Source: Dermabacteraceae bacterium TAE3-ERU5 (GTDB lineage: Bacteria; Actinomycetota; Actinomycetes; Actinomycetales; Dermabacteraceae). Taken from it: a stretch of DNA of 64,000 nt. The stretch lies in the NCBI GenBank assembly GCA_019218375.1, contig JAHUUK010000003.1, positions 186,001-250,000 of the forward strand, in the 5' to 3' direction. The translations under genes were made by a program, and so were the position numbers. A model generated the notes under the pieces. That model saw only the letters and a list, made by a program, of their open reading frames with translations. It was not told where the DNA came from and made no database searches. The number at the start of each line of letters is the position of its first letter. Positions within the stretch are counted from its first letter, which is position 1. Positions 51,583 to 59,872 of the stretch are shown piece by piece.

Positions 51583-53301
51583 ATGCGGTTCACTCGACGC
51601 ACACTGATCGGTACCACCGCGGCGTCGGTCATCGGGCTGGCAGCCGCAGGGTGCACAAAGAGCGGCGGCAAGGCCGGCGGCCAGAGCGCCGACGAAAAGA
51701 AAGAGCTGGTTAACGGCAACGCGGACATCAACCCGCAGGAGCGAGACGCGCTCGCGGACGGCGGCACGGTGCGCCTCACCATCAACTCCTTCATTCCCCA
51801 GTGGAACCTTTACCACCAGAACGGCAACCTGAAGAACACGGAAGACGTTATGCGTCCCATCTTCCCGTTCCTGGTAAACATCGATGCGGAGGGCAATAAG
51901 TCTCCCAACCCGCACTACCTGAAGCGGATGGAGCAGGTATCCGAAAGCCCGTTCGTTATCGAAGCGGAACTGAACGAGGGCATGAAATGGTCCGACGGCA
52001 CCCCGCTCGATTACAAGTCTTTGGAAAACACTTTCCGGGTGCTTTCGGGGAAGAACAAGGAATACCAGATCGGCTCTTCCGACGGCTATGACAAGGTGAG
52101 CAAAGTCGAGCAGGGCGGCAACGACCGCACCGCGCGGGTCACGTTCTCCCAGCCCTATGCCGACTGGCAGCAGCTGCTGGTGGCCATGCCCGATGCGATG
52201 GCGGCGACCCCGGCGGCGTTCAACGATGATTGGGTGGAACAGCCGAAGGTGACCTGCGGGCCGTTCAAGATCGGCTCGATCGACAGGGCCAACCAGAGCG
52301 TGACCCTGGTGCCGGACGAAAACTGGCACGGCCCCAAGCCGAAGCTGCAGCGCTTGCTGTGGACGGTAATCACCGACGAGGCCGCCACCGTACCGGCGTT
52401 CAAGGCGGGGCAGCTGGACAGCCTAGAGGTTTCCCGCCCGGTCGCCTACACCACGGTGAAGGATACCGTCGGTAGAACCTCGGTGATGCGGCGTGCCTCC
52501 GGTTCTTCCTGGACCCACTTCACGCTGAACGCGGAAGAGGGTAGGCCGCTGGCGGATAAGGCGCTGCGCCAGGCGTTCTTCCGGGCGGTTCCCCGCGAGG
52601 AAGTGTTCGCTACCGCGAATGCCGTCATGCCCTACCCGGAGGGGCACAAGCCGCTCGGCAACCACATCATCATGCCGGGGCAGACTGGTTACCAGGACAA
52701 TTCGGGAGACTGGGCGAAGTATGACGTCGAGGCCGCGAAGAAGATCCTGACCGACGCTGGCTACACCTTTGACAGTGAGGGCCGGGCGGTTAAGGACGGC
52801 AAGCCGGTTGAGATCACCTACGTTTACAACGAGGGCGATTCGGAGGACGAATCTCTGCTGCCGATCATCCAGGAATCCCTGGCCAAGGCCGGTATCACGC
52901 TGAAGATCCAGAAGGTGCCCTCGAACGACCTGTTCTCCAAGTACGTTATCCCCGGCCGTTACGACGTCACCATGTTCACCTGGGTGGGTGCGCCCTACCT
53001 GTCGAGCAGCGACGCGGTCTGGCGCAGCGACGGCGGCTACAACATCTCGCGTGCGGGCACGCCGGAGGTGGACAAGCTGATCGACGCTTCCTCGCAAGAG
53101 GCCGACCAGAAGAAACGGCTGGAACTGGCCAACCAGATCGATAAGCACCTGTGGGAGTACGCCAGTGTGCTGCCGCTGTGGCAGCGCTACACCTTCCAGG
53201 TGCAGCACCCTGACCTGGCTAACTACGGCGCTTTCGGTTTCCAGACGCCAGACTGGACGAACGTCGGCTACGTGAAGGGATCGGAGAAGGCGAAGTCCTA
53301 A
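51583..53301 (+). CDS. Oligopeptide-binding lipoprotein 3 (SBP_bac_5)
   Basis: 572 residues from ATG 51583, chosen by GGGAGGA at 51573-51579. Tat-lipoprotein leader FTRRTLIGTTAASVIGLAAAGC. The most divergent of the three paralogues but with the same skeleton: EGMKWSDGTPLDYKSLENTF, GPFKIGSIDRANQSVTL, ADKALRQAFFRAVPREEVF, VPSNDLFSKYVIPGRYDVTMF. It has its own AT-rich promoter region with a palindromic operator, so is likely regulated separately from the transporter core. Confidence 0.93.
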   Translation: MRFTRRTLIGTTAASVIGLAAAGCTKSGGKAGGQSADEKKELVNGNADINPQERDALADGGTVRLTINSFIPQWNLYHQNGNLKNTEDVMRPIFPFLVNIDAEGNKSPNPHYLKRMEQVSESPFVIEAELNEGMKWSDGTPLDYKSLENTFRVLSGKNKEYQIGSSDGYDKVSKVEQGGNDRTARVTFSQPYADWQQLLVAMPDAMAATPAAFNDDWVEQPKVTCGPFKIGSIDRANQSVTLVPDENWHGPKPKLQRLLWTVITDEAATVPAFKAGQLDSLEVSRPVAYTTVKDTVGRTSVMRRASGSSWTHFTLNAEEGRPLADKALRQAFFRAVPREEVFATANAVMPYPEGHKPLGNHIIMPGQTGYQDNSGDWAKYDVEAAKKILTDAGYTFDSEGRAVKDGKPVEITYVYNEGDSEDESLLPIIQESLAKAGITLKIQKVPSNDLFSKYVIPGRYDVTMFTWVGAPYLSSSDAVWRSDGGYNISRAGTPEVDKLIDASSQEADQKKRLELANQIDKHLWEYASVLPLWQRYTFQVQHPDLANYGAFGFQTPDWTNVGYVKGSEKAKS

Positions 53302-53326
53302 CCCGAGCAACCGTTCGTGGCAGGTG

Positions 53327-53363
53327 ACGGCGGGGGAGGCCCATGCGGGGCCGCCCCCGCCGT
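53327..53363 (+). terminator. Strong hairpin after binding protein 3
   Basis: ACGGCGGGGG..GGCCC pairs with GGGCC..CCCCCGCCGT (53327-53342 and 53348-53363) with one A-G mismatch and a 5-base loop. No U-tract follows, so termination is likely but not certain. Confidence 0.65.
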
Positions 53364-53403
53364 TACCATGTATAGGTCACGTAAACGGGGAGGTCTAAAC
53401 GGT

Positions 53404-54528
53404 ATGACGCGCGAAACGGTGAAGGAACTGTCCGGCCCGGAAAGGGCACGCTATGCCCGTCACCTGACCCTGCCCGGCTTCGGGGAAGACACCCAGCTGC
53501 GGCTAAAGAACGCGCGGGTCGCCGTGGTCGGCGCGGGCGGGCTTGGTTCTCCCGTGCTCATGTACCTGGCGGCGGCAGGCGTCGGCCACCTTACGGTGAT
53601 AGACCCGGACAGGGTGGACGAAAGTAACCTGCAACGCCAGGTGATCCACGGCCAGTCGCGCCGGGGGGAACTAAAGGCGGAATCGGCCCGGCTCAGCATC
53701 GCGGAAATAAACCCGCACGTACGGGTGACATGCGTGACCGAGGCGCTGGAGGCGGCGAACGCGCTGGAAATCTTGACCGGTCACGACGTGGTGTTGGACG
53801 GCACGGATAACTTCCCCACCCGCTACCTGGTTTCCGACGCCTGCGAAATCCTTAACCTGCCGCTGGTGTGGGGATCGATCCTGGCCTTTAACGGCCAGCT
53901 CAGCGTGTTTTGGGCCGACGCGGGCCGGGGCGTCACCTACCGTGACATCCACCCGAACCCGCCCGCTCCCGGAAGCGTGCAAAACTGCGCCGAAGCGGGC
54001 GTGCTCGGCATGCTGTGCGGACAGATCGGCACCGCGATGGCCAACGAAGCGGTGAAACTGATTACCGGCATCGGGCGGCCCCTGCTGGGCCGGATCGCGC
54101 TTTACGACGCGCTGGAAGCACGCTGGCAGGAAGTGCCGGTGCGCCGTAATCCGGAGCGTGCGCCGGTGCGGGAACTGGTGGACTATCAGGACCTGTGCGG
54201 GGTGCCGCGCCGGGCCGGGGGAGTGGCCGTGGCCGACCTCCCCGAACTGCTAGCCGCGGGACGCGCCCTGGTGGACATCCGCGAAGACGCCGAGGTTGCG
54301 GGGGGCATGCTGGAGGGCGCGCACCACATCCGTATGGGGGAGCTACTGGCCGATCCGCAGGCGGCGGATAACGCTCTGCGCGCAGCGGGGGCGGCGGGGC
54401 TGGCCGACGCGGTGCTGTACTGCCAGGGCGGGATTCGCAGCGCCAAGGCGCAGGCGGCGCTGGCGGAGGCGGGCTGGCGGGTCGGCAGCCTGAACGGCGG
54501 CTACGCGCACGCCGCGCGCAGCCTATGA
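53404..54528 (+). CDS. MoeZ/MoeB-like adenylyltransferase-sulfurtransferase (ThiF + rhodanese)
   Basis: 374 residues from ATG 53404. The N-terminal E1-like domain adenylates the C-terminal glycine of MoaD/ThiS-type carriers: VAVVGAGGLGSPVLMYLAAAGVG, IDPDRVDESNLQRQVIHG, DGTDNFPTRYLVSDAC. NCAEAGVLGMLCGQIG follows. The C-terminal rhodanese (LVDIREDAEVAGGMLEGAHHI) has an active-site Cys in VLYCQGGIRSAKA that can pass sulfur. The paired CxxC zinc motifs of MoeB are not seen. It is next to moaD, its probable partner. Confidence 0.92.
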   Translation: MTRETVKELSGPERARYARHLTLPGFGEDTQLRLKNARVAVVGAGGLGSPVLMYLAAAGVGHLTVIDPDRVDESNLQRQVIHGQSRRGELKAESARLSIAEINPHVRVTCVTEALEAANALEILTGHDVVLDGTDNFPTRYLVSDACEILNLPLVWGSILAFNGQLSVFWADAGRGVTYRDIHPNPPAPGSVQNCAEAGVLGMLCGQIGTAMANEAVKLITGIGRPLLGRIALYDALEARWQEVPVRRNPERAPVRELVDYQDLCGVPRRAGGVAVADLPELLAAGRALVDIREDAEVAGGMLEGAHHIRMGELLADPQAADNALRAAGAAGLADAVLYCQGGIRSAKAQAALAEAGWRVGSLNGGYAHAARSL

Positions 54529-54572
54529 TCTAAATCTGAACTCTTAAACAGCACTCGTAGGGGAGGAGACAG

Positions 54573-54764
54573 ATGCAAACCCTTTTACGTTCGGTAGCTG
54601 CGGGCCTGCTGGGAGGGGTCGTCACCTTCCTAGTAATTTCCGCCCTCAACTACTTCTTCCCGACGCCCGGCGGCACCCGGATGGCGCTCATCGCGGCCTC
54701 ATTCGTCGTAGTTTTCGAGGCCGGTTTCGTTTATTACCGGGAAAAGAAGCTTAAAGCGGCGTAG
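54573..54764 (+). CDS. Small two-helix membrane protein
   Basis: 63 residues: LLRSVAAGLLGGVVTFLVISALNYFF, a short loop, MALIAASFVVVFEAGFVYY, and a basic end REKKLKAA. GGGGAGGAG is a strong ribosome site seven to eight bases before ATG, which supports translation. Not recognised. Convergent with moaD. Confidence 0.7.
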   Translation: MQTLLRSVAAGLLGGVVTFLVISALNYFFPTPGGTRMALIAASFVVVFEAGFVYYREKKLKAA

Positions 54765-54783
54765 GGGCGGCGCTTTCTGGCGC

Positions 54784-55068
54784 TCAGCCGCCCGCGAACG
54801 GGGGCAGCAGGTCCAGGTGGTCCCCGTCGTTCAGCGCGCGCTGCGGGTCCTCGCAGCTCACCTCGTTAAGCAGCACGGAGCAGTTTGCGAGCACGCGGGC
54901 CGCGTCGGGGCCCTGTGCCTGGGTGGTGGCCGCCTCCAGCGCTGCGGCCACGGTGCCGGCTGAAACGTCCAGTTCATTACGGCCGACCGCCGCCGCTGCG
55001 GCGGCAAAGAAACGCAGGTGGACGCGGGGAGCCTGTGCGCCGCCGGGGGTGGCGTTGTTTTTGCTCAT
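54784..55068 (-). CDS. moaD: Molybdopterin synthase small subunit MoaD
   Basis: 94 residues, ubiquitin-like sulfur carrier. The sequence begins its beta-grasp fold at VHLRFFAAAAAAVGRNELDV and ends PPFAGG, the double glycine that is adenylated and thiocarboxylated. ATG 55068 is chosen with GGAGTT upstream; the frame is open to 55194 but that would overlap moaA. It lies 29 bases after moaA in the same direction. Partner of MoaE (58669). Confidence 0.92.
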   Translation of the reverse strand: MSKNNATPGGAQAPRVHLRFFAAAAAAVGRNELDVSAGTVAAALEAATTQAQGPDAARVLANCSVLLNEVSCEDPQRALNDGDHLDLLPPFAGG

Positions 55069-55097
55069 GGAAATAACTCCTATTGGCCTAGGTTTTG

Positions 55098-56198
55098 TCA
55101 GCCGCCGATAGCGCTCATGGGGCGGTCGGGCTGCACGAAATCGGGGCGATCCATGCCGTGCCCGGCCTGCTTGCCCCACTGGGCGGCGCGCCAAATGTCG
55201 GCCACCTCGGCGTCGCTCGCCCCGCTGCGCATGGGGGTGAGCAGATCGGTTTCATCGCGCGAGAACAGGCAGGTGCGCACGCGCCCCTCGGCGGTCAGCC
55301 GGGTGCGGGTGCAGTCGGCGCAGAAAGGCCGGGTCACGGAGGCGATGATGCCTACCTTGCCCAGGCATTCGGCGCTGCCGCGCGGATACACCCTAAACAG
55401 TTCCGCCGGTGCGCCGTTGCGCGGCTGTTCGTCGGGGCGCAGCGTGTAGCGTTCGCTGAGCAGCCCCATGATGTCGGCTGCGGTCAGCATGCTGGAACGG
55501 TTCCACGAATGGCCCGCATCCAGCGGCATCTGCTCGATGAAACGCAGCTGGTAGCCGCGATCCAGGCACCAGGTCAAAAGATCGGCGGCCTCGTGGTCGT
55601 TCACGCCCGGCATCAGCACGGCGTTGATCTTCACCGGGTTCAGCCCGGCTGCGGCAGCGCCGTCCACGCCCTCGATCACGCGGTGCAGCAGGGGGCGGCG
55701 GGTGATCGTTTCGAACGTTTCCGAAACCACCGAATCTAGCGAGACGTTGATGCGGTCTAGCCCGGCCTCTTTCAGCTCGGCGGCCCGCACCTCTAGCCCG
55801 ATGGCGTTCGTGGTCACGGAGATGTCCGGCTTGGGGGAAATCTGCGAAACGCTGCGCAGGATTTCCGGCAGGTCCTTGCGGGTCAGCGGCTCGCCGCCCG
55901 TGAAACGCACCTGTTCCACCCCGAACTCGTGCACGGCGATGCGTACCAGCCGGGTGATTTCCTCGACGCTCATCAGCTTATCGCCGCGTAGGAAGTCCAA
56001 CCCCTCGGCGGGCATGCAGTAGGTGCAGCGCAGGTTGCAGAAGTCGGTCAGGGAAATGCGCAGGTCTATCGCGTGGCGGCCAAAGCGGTCCACCAAGCCC
56101 GGATCGTCGGGCCTGCCGGTGGTGTCGGGGAGCCCAGTTTCGGGGTCAACCGACCGGGGGATGCGCGGCATCCCGAGGACAGTGCGACCGGACGACAT
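55098..56198 (-). CDS. moaA: GTP 3',8-cyclase MoaA
   Basis: 366 residues from ATG 56198, supported by AAGGAG seven bases upstream. A radical SAM enzyme that starts molybdopterin synthesis from GTP. The first Fe-S cluster is Cys54-Cys58-Cys61 (CNLRCTYC), the SAM contacts are in VRFTGGEPLTRKD, and the second cluster is CADC ... RVRTC (C-x2-C-x13-C). The C-terminus ends in Gly-Gly, as functional MoaA requires. moaD follows. Divergent from the moeA-moaCB-moaE operon across 135 bases. Confidence 0.95.
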   Translation of the reverse strand: MSSGRTVLGMPRIPRSVDPETGLPDTTGRPDDPGLVDRFGRHAIDLRISLTDFCNLRCTYCMPAEGLDFLRGDKLMSVEEITRLVRIAVHEFGVEQVRFTGGEPLTRKDLPEILRSVSQISPKPDISVTTNAIGLEVRAAELKEAGLDRINVSLDSVVSETFETITRRPLLHRVIEGVDGAAAAGLNPVKINAVLMPGVNDHEAADLLTWCLDRGYQLRFIEQMPLDAGHSWNRSSMLTAADIMGLLSERYTLRPDEQPRNGAPAELFRVYPRGSAECLGKVGIIASVTRPFCADCTRTRLTAEGRVRTCLFSRDETDLLTPMRSGASDAEVADIWRAAQWGKQAGHGMDRPDFVQPDRPMSAIGG

Positions 56199-56333
56199 GG
56201 CACTCCTTTGCGCGCTCAGAGAGGCTGTAGACAATTCCTGCTAGGACTATCAAGTGTAACGAGAAGCGAACTTTTTTCTGGCCGTTTACGAGATACTGAG
56301 AAAAAGCCAGGGCGCATTAGGGAGGGCATGCAG

Positions 56334-57641
56334 ATGAGCGAACAGGAAAAAGACCGGTTGGCCAGCGTGCAGCAGTACCGAGAAACGGTTGCGCAGCTAT
56401 TACGCGCAGAACGAAAAACAGTGCGTTTGCCGCTTTCCCTCGCCGTGGGAGCCACACTTGCGCAAACCGTGACCAGTTCGGTGGACGTGCCGGGGGCCGA
56501 TAATTCCGCGATGGACGGTTACGTGCTTTGCGCTGCGGACGTCGCGAGCGCGCTGCGCGGAGAAGCTCCCGCCCCGTTCTGCGTCGTGCCCAACACGGCG
56601 GAAACCGCGCTGCGGGTGCAGGCGCCGCTGTCGGCCACCATCGCGGCGGGCGATGCCCCCGGCAAGCTGGCACCGTTCAGCGCCGCCGCGATCATGACCG
56701 GAGCGCCCGTGCCGGAGGGGGCCGACATCGTGGTGCCCGTGGAGGACTCCCTGCACGGCACCTTCCAGCCGGATGCGGAAACCGTGGAACTGACGCTGCC
56801 CGCCGACGTGCTCGGCGCGCGCGGCCGCTTCATTCGCGAACGCGGCTCCGACGTGGCCAGCGGCGCGGTGATCGGTGAGGCGGGGGATCTGCTCACCCCG
56901 GCCCGGATAGCCCACCTGGCCTCCTGCGGTGTGCGCGAGGTAGCCGTGGCCGAGCGGCTGCGCGCACTGGTCGTATCCACCGGCAGCGAGGTGGTTTCCC
57001 CCGGCGCGCAGCGCGGCGCGGGCATGGCGTTTGATGCGAACTCGGCGGGCCTGGCCGCCGCGCTCAGCCTGGCAGGTGCCGACGTGGTGGCCTGCGAGCG
57101 GGTGCCCGACAGCGCCGATGCGCTGCTTGAGCTGCTGGAAACCTACACCGGCATGATTGACCTGGTGGTGACCACCGGCGGGGTGAGCCGGGGGGCGTTC
57201 GAGGTGGTGCGCCACGCCGCCACCCGCCCCGCCGTAAACCTGCAGATGACGCGGGTAGCGATGCAGCCGGGCGGGCCGCAGGGCTGCGGCACGCTCACCC
57301 TGGGCGGCAGCCGCGTGCCCTGGGTTGCATTCCCCGGCAACCCGGTATCCGCGCTGATCAGCATGGAAGTTTTCCTGCGCCCGGCGCTGCTGGGGGCGGC
57401 CGACGGGCAGCGTTTGCACGTCACGGCCCGGCTCAACCTGGAGGGAGAGGAAACCTCCCCGGAGGGAAAGCTGCAGTGGCGGCGCGGCATACTGGCCGAC
57501 GACGGCACGGTGACGCTGGAGGGCGGCCCTTCCTCGCACTTGCTCGCCGCCATGGCCCGCGCTAATTGCCTGGTGGAGATTCCCGCAGAAACCACGCTGC
57601 TGCGCGACGGCGACGCGGTGCGTGTCAGGATAGTGCGGTGA
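56334..57641 (+). CDS. moeA: Molybdopterin molybdotransferase MoeA (second copy)
   Basis: 435 residues from ATG 56334, eight bases after GGAGG (56321-56325); ATG 56328 is too close to it. Canonical DNSAMDGY, MTGAPVPEGADIVVPVE, a MoCF domain with LRALVVSTGSEVVSPG and TTGGVSRGAFEVV, and FPGNPVSALISMEVFLRPALLG. GRFIRERGSDV has Ser where many MoeAs have Glu (RGED). It retains the motifs that the copy at 41554 has lost, so is probably the main enzyme. Overlaps the next gene as GTGA. Confidence 0.93.
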   Translation: MSEQEKDRLASVQQYRETVAQLLRAERKTVRLPLSLAVGATLAQTVTSSVDVPGADNSAMDGYVLCAADVASALRGEAPAPFCVVPNTAETALRVQAPLSATIAAGDAPGKLAPFSAAAIMTGAPVPEGADIVVPVEDSLHGTFQPDAETVELTLPADVLGARGRFIRERGSDVASGAVIGEAGDLLTPARIAHLASCGVREVAVAERLRALVVSTGSEVVSPGAQRGAGMAFDANSAGLAAALSLAGADVVACERVPDSADALLELLETYTGMIDLVVTTGGVSRGAFEVVRHAATRPAVNLQMTRVAMQPGGPQGCGTLTLGGSRVPWVAFPGNPVSALISMEVFLRPALLGAADGQRLHVTARLNLEGEETSPEGKLQWRRGILADDGTVTLEGGPSSHLLAAMARANCLVEIPAETTLLRDGDAVRVRIVR

Positions 57642-58672
57642 ACCAAAACGAACTTTCCCACGTGCGCGGCGACGGCTCCTCCCACATGGTCGACGTCAGC
57701 GACAAGAACGTAACCAAGCGCGAGGCCACCGCCCGTGCGGTACTGCACACCCGCCCCGACGTGATCGCCAAGATCGCGGACGGCTCCCTGCCCAAGGGGG
57801 AGGCCCTGCCCGTCGCGCGGGTCGCCGCGATCATGGCCGCGAAACGCACCCACGATCTGATCCCGCTCTGCCACCCGCTGCCGATCTCCGCCGTCACCGT
57901 GGACTTCATAAGCGGCGATAGCAGCGTGAGCGTTACCGCCACCGTGCGCACCACCTCCCGCACCGGCGTGGAGATGGAAGCCCTCACCGCCGCCAGTGTC
58001 GGCGCTCTCACCGTCTACGACATGATCAAAGCGGTGGATAAGCACGCCCGCATCGACGGCATCCAGGTGCTCGCGAAATCCGGCGGTAAAAGCGGCGACT
58101 GGCAGGTTACGCCCGATGCTGAACCGGCCCGGCCCGCGGTGGAAAGCACCGCCGCGGAGCACCCCGTGCGGGCGAACGCCACCACGGAAAGGCGCGGTGA
58201 AAAACGTGCGGCCGTGCTGATCGCATCGACTCGGGCCGCGCGCGGCGAATACGCGGACCTCACCGGCCCCGAGCTCGTGGCCTGGCTGCGCGAGCAGGGA
58301 TACGAAACCCCGGAACCGACCGTGGTGGCCGACGGCCCCGAGGTGGGCAAGGCCGCCCGCGAACTGCTGGCCACCGGCATCGACGTGTTGATCAGCTCCG
58401 GTGGCACCGGCATTTCCCCGAGCGATGCGACTCCGCAACAGCTGGCCCCCCTCATCGAAACGCCCCTGCCGGGGATCGCGGAAAAAATCCGTGCCGTCGG
58501 CCAGGAAAAGACCCCCTATTCGCTGCTCACCAGGGCGGTTGCCGGGCTGAACGGTAACACCCTGCTGGTGGCCCTGCCCGGCTCGCCCGGCGGCGTGCGC
58601 GACGGCATAGCCGTGCTCACGCCTATCCTGGAGCACGTACATCACCAGCTACGCGGAAGGAACCACGAGTGA
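57638..58672 (+). CDS. MoaC-MoaB fusion (cyclic pyranopterin synthase + MPT adenylyltransferase-like)
   Basis: 344 residues from GTG 57638. Residues ~5-160 are MoaC (HMVDVSDKNVTKREA, HDLIPLCHPLPISAV, TGVEMEALTAASVGALTVYDM.KAVDK), which with MoaA makes cyclic pyranopterin monophosphate. A ~30-residue Ala/Glu/Pro linker joins a MoaB/MogA domain (~190-340) with VLIASTRAARGEY, LISSGGTGISPSDAT and ALPGSPGGVRDGI, which adenylylates molybdopterin for MoeA. Such fusions are known in actinobacteria. It lies between moeA and moaE with 4-base overlaps on both sides. Confidence 0.94.
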   Translation: MNQNELSHVRGDGSSHMVDVSDKNVTKREATARAVLHTRPDVIAKIADGSLPKGEALPVARVAAIMAAKRTHDLIPLCHPLPISAVTVDFISGDSSVSVTATVRTTSRTGVEMEALTAASVGALTVYDMIKAVDKHARIDGIQVLAKSGGKSGDWQVTPDAEPARPAVESTAAEHPVRANATTERRGEKRAAVLIASTRAARGEYADLTGPELVAWLREQGYETPEPTVVADGPEVGKAARELLATGIDVLISSGGTGISPSDATPQQLAPLIETPLPGIAEKIRAVGQEKTPYSLLTRAVAGLNGNTLLVALPGSPGGVRDGIAVLTPILEHVHHQLRGRNHE

Positions 58673-59139
58673 GCCAGCTACGCGAAAGCGGCGATCCGCA
58701 GATGGGGCAGGTGGCCGAGCGCTGCCGCTACGCCGACGTCACGGAAAACGAAATCTCCACCACCCGCATGGCCAGCCTGGTCGCGGACCCCCGCTGCGGC
58801 GCGCTCGTCACCTTTGACGGCGTAGTGCGCGATCACGACGGCGGCAAGGGAGTGCTGCGGCTCGTCTACTCGATGCACCCGAGCGCGCCGTCCGTCATGG
58901 CCGACGTAGTTGCCGAGGTGGCTGAGCGGCACCCCGACGTCATCATCGCCGCCGTGCACCGCGTCGGCCCCCTCACCATCGGGGAAACCGCGCTCGCCGC
59001 CGCCGTTTCCGCGCCGCATCGCAAGGCCGCGTTCGTGGCCTGCGACGACCTGGTGGACACCGTGAAGAAACGCCTGCCCATCTGGAAAGAGCAGGGATTC
59101 ACCGACGGTTCGAGCGAATGGGTTAACGCACTCGACTAG
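58669..59139 (+). CDS. moaE: Molybdopterin synthase catalytic subunit MoaE
   Basis: 156 residues, GTG start overlapping the previous stop (GTGA). A ~30-residue lead precedes the MoaE core: ALVTFDGVVRDHDGGKGVLRLVYSMHPSA, ADVVAEVAERHPDVIIAAVHRVGPLTIGETALAAAVSAPHRKAAF, and VKKRLPIWKEQ with the conserved Lys residues. It transfers sulfur from MoaD thiocarboxylate to make the dithiolene. Last gene of the operon. Confidence 0.94.
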   Translation: MSQLRESGDPQMGQVAERCRYADVTENEISTTRMASLVADPRCGALVTFDGVVRDHDGGKGVLRLVYSMHPSAPSVMADVVAEVAERHPDVIIAAVHRVGPLTIGETALAAAVSAPHRKAAFVACDDLVDTVKKRLPIWKEQGFTDGSSEWVNALD

Positions 59140-59243
59140 CGCACACGCTGCGCCGCGAGGAGTAGGGTACGAAAGCGTGGGCTTTCAGCCCGCCAGAGGT
59201 AAACGGGGCCGCACTACACGCGGCTTTTCCAGAAAGGTTTTTC

Positions 59244-59837
59244 ATGCCCGATAATCTCCCGCTCAGCGTCGCAGAAGCCATCGCAGCCCGCCGCGCGGTA
59301 CGCGCCTTTCAAGAACGGGAGATCCCCGGCGAAATCCTGGAGCGCGTGATCGTCCAGGCACTCGAAGCCCCCAGCGCGTTCAACGCACAGGCGCGCGACC
59401 TGGTTGTGGTGCGGGACGAGAACGTGAAGCGGGCACTGTACGAAGCCTCCGGGCAAAAACAGTTCCTCACCGCGCCCGCCACCCTCATCGCGGTGGGGCG
59501 CGCCGAGGTGCTGCCGGAGGACGCGCACGAAATCCTGCCCCCGGAACGCATCGCCATCGTGGAAGCGTTCAATTCCGCGAAGAACCCGGCGCAGCTGCGC
59601 GAGGCCGCGCTGCGTGACGCCATGCTGCTGGCGGGCTTCGCCATGCTGGCGGCGGCGGGGGAGGGGCTGGCCACCAGCCCCACCAGCGGCTGGGACGAAG
59701 AAGCCGTGAAACAGGCCATCGGCCTGGGCGGCCGCGCGGATCGCCTGATCGCGCTGGTGCTGGCGGTCGGCTACGCGGACGAAAAGCCGCGCCACCCCGG
59801 ACGCCTCGCCTCGCGCAGGATTAACGACAGCTACTAA
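59244..59837 (+). CDS. Nitroreductase-family flavoprotein
   Basis: 197 residues, FMN-dependent NAD(P)H oxidoreductase fold. IAARRAVRAFQEREIPGEILERVIVQALEAPSAFNAQARDLVVV contains the FMN-contacting RRSxR-like and P-S-x-x-N motifs; AALRDAMLLAGFAMLAAAGEGLATSPTSGWDEEAVKQAIGL and LVLAVGYADEKPRHPGR are the other family blocks. Substrate not predictable. Its stop region is duplicated imperfectly and the EamA gene starts 35 bases on. Confidence 0.9.
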   Translation: MPDNLPLSVAEAIAARRAVRAFQEREIPGEILERVIVQALEAPSAFNAQARDLVVVRDENVKRALYEASGQKQFLTAPATLIAVGRAEVLPEDAHEILPPERIAIVEAFNSAKNPAQLREAALRDAMLLAGFAMLAAAGEGLATSPTSGWDEEAVKQAIGLGGRADRLIALVLAVGYADEKPRHPGRLASRRINDSY

Positions 59838-59852
59838 AACAACGGCTACTAA
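59824..59852 (+). repeat. Imperfect tandem duplication at the nitroreductase stop codon
   Basis: ACGACAGCTACTAA (59824-59837) and ACAACGGCTACTAA (59839-59852) match at 12 of 14 bases with a 15-base period. Copy 1 holds the last residues (DSY) and stop. Confidence 0.7.
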
Positions 59853-59872
59853 ATAAGGTCGGCGCTTACCAC

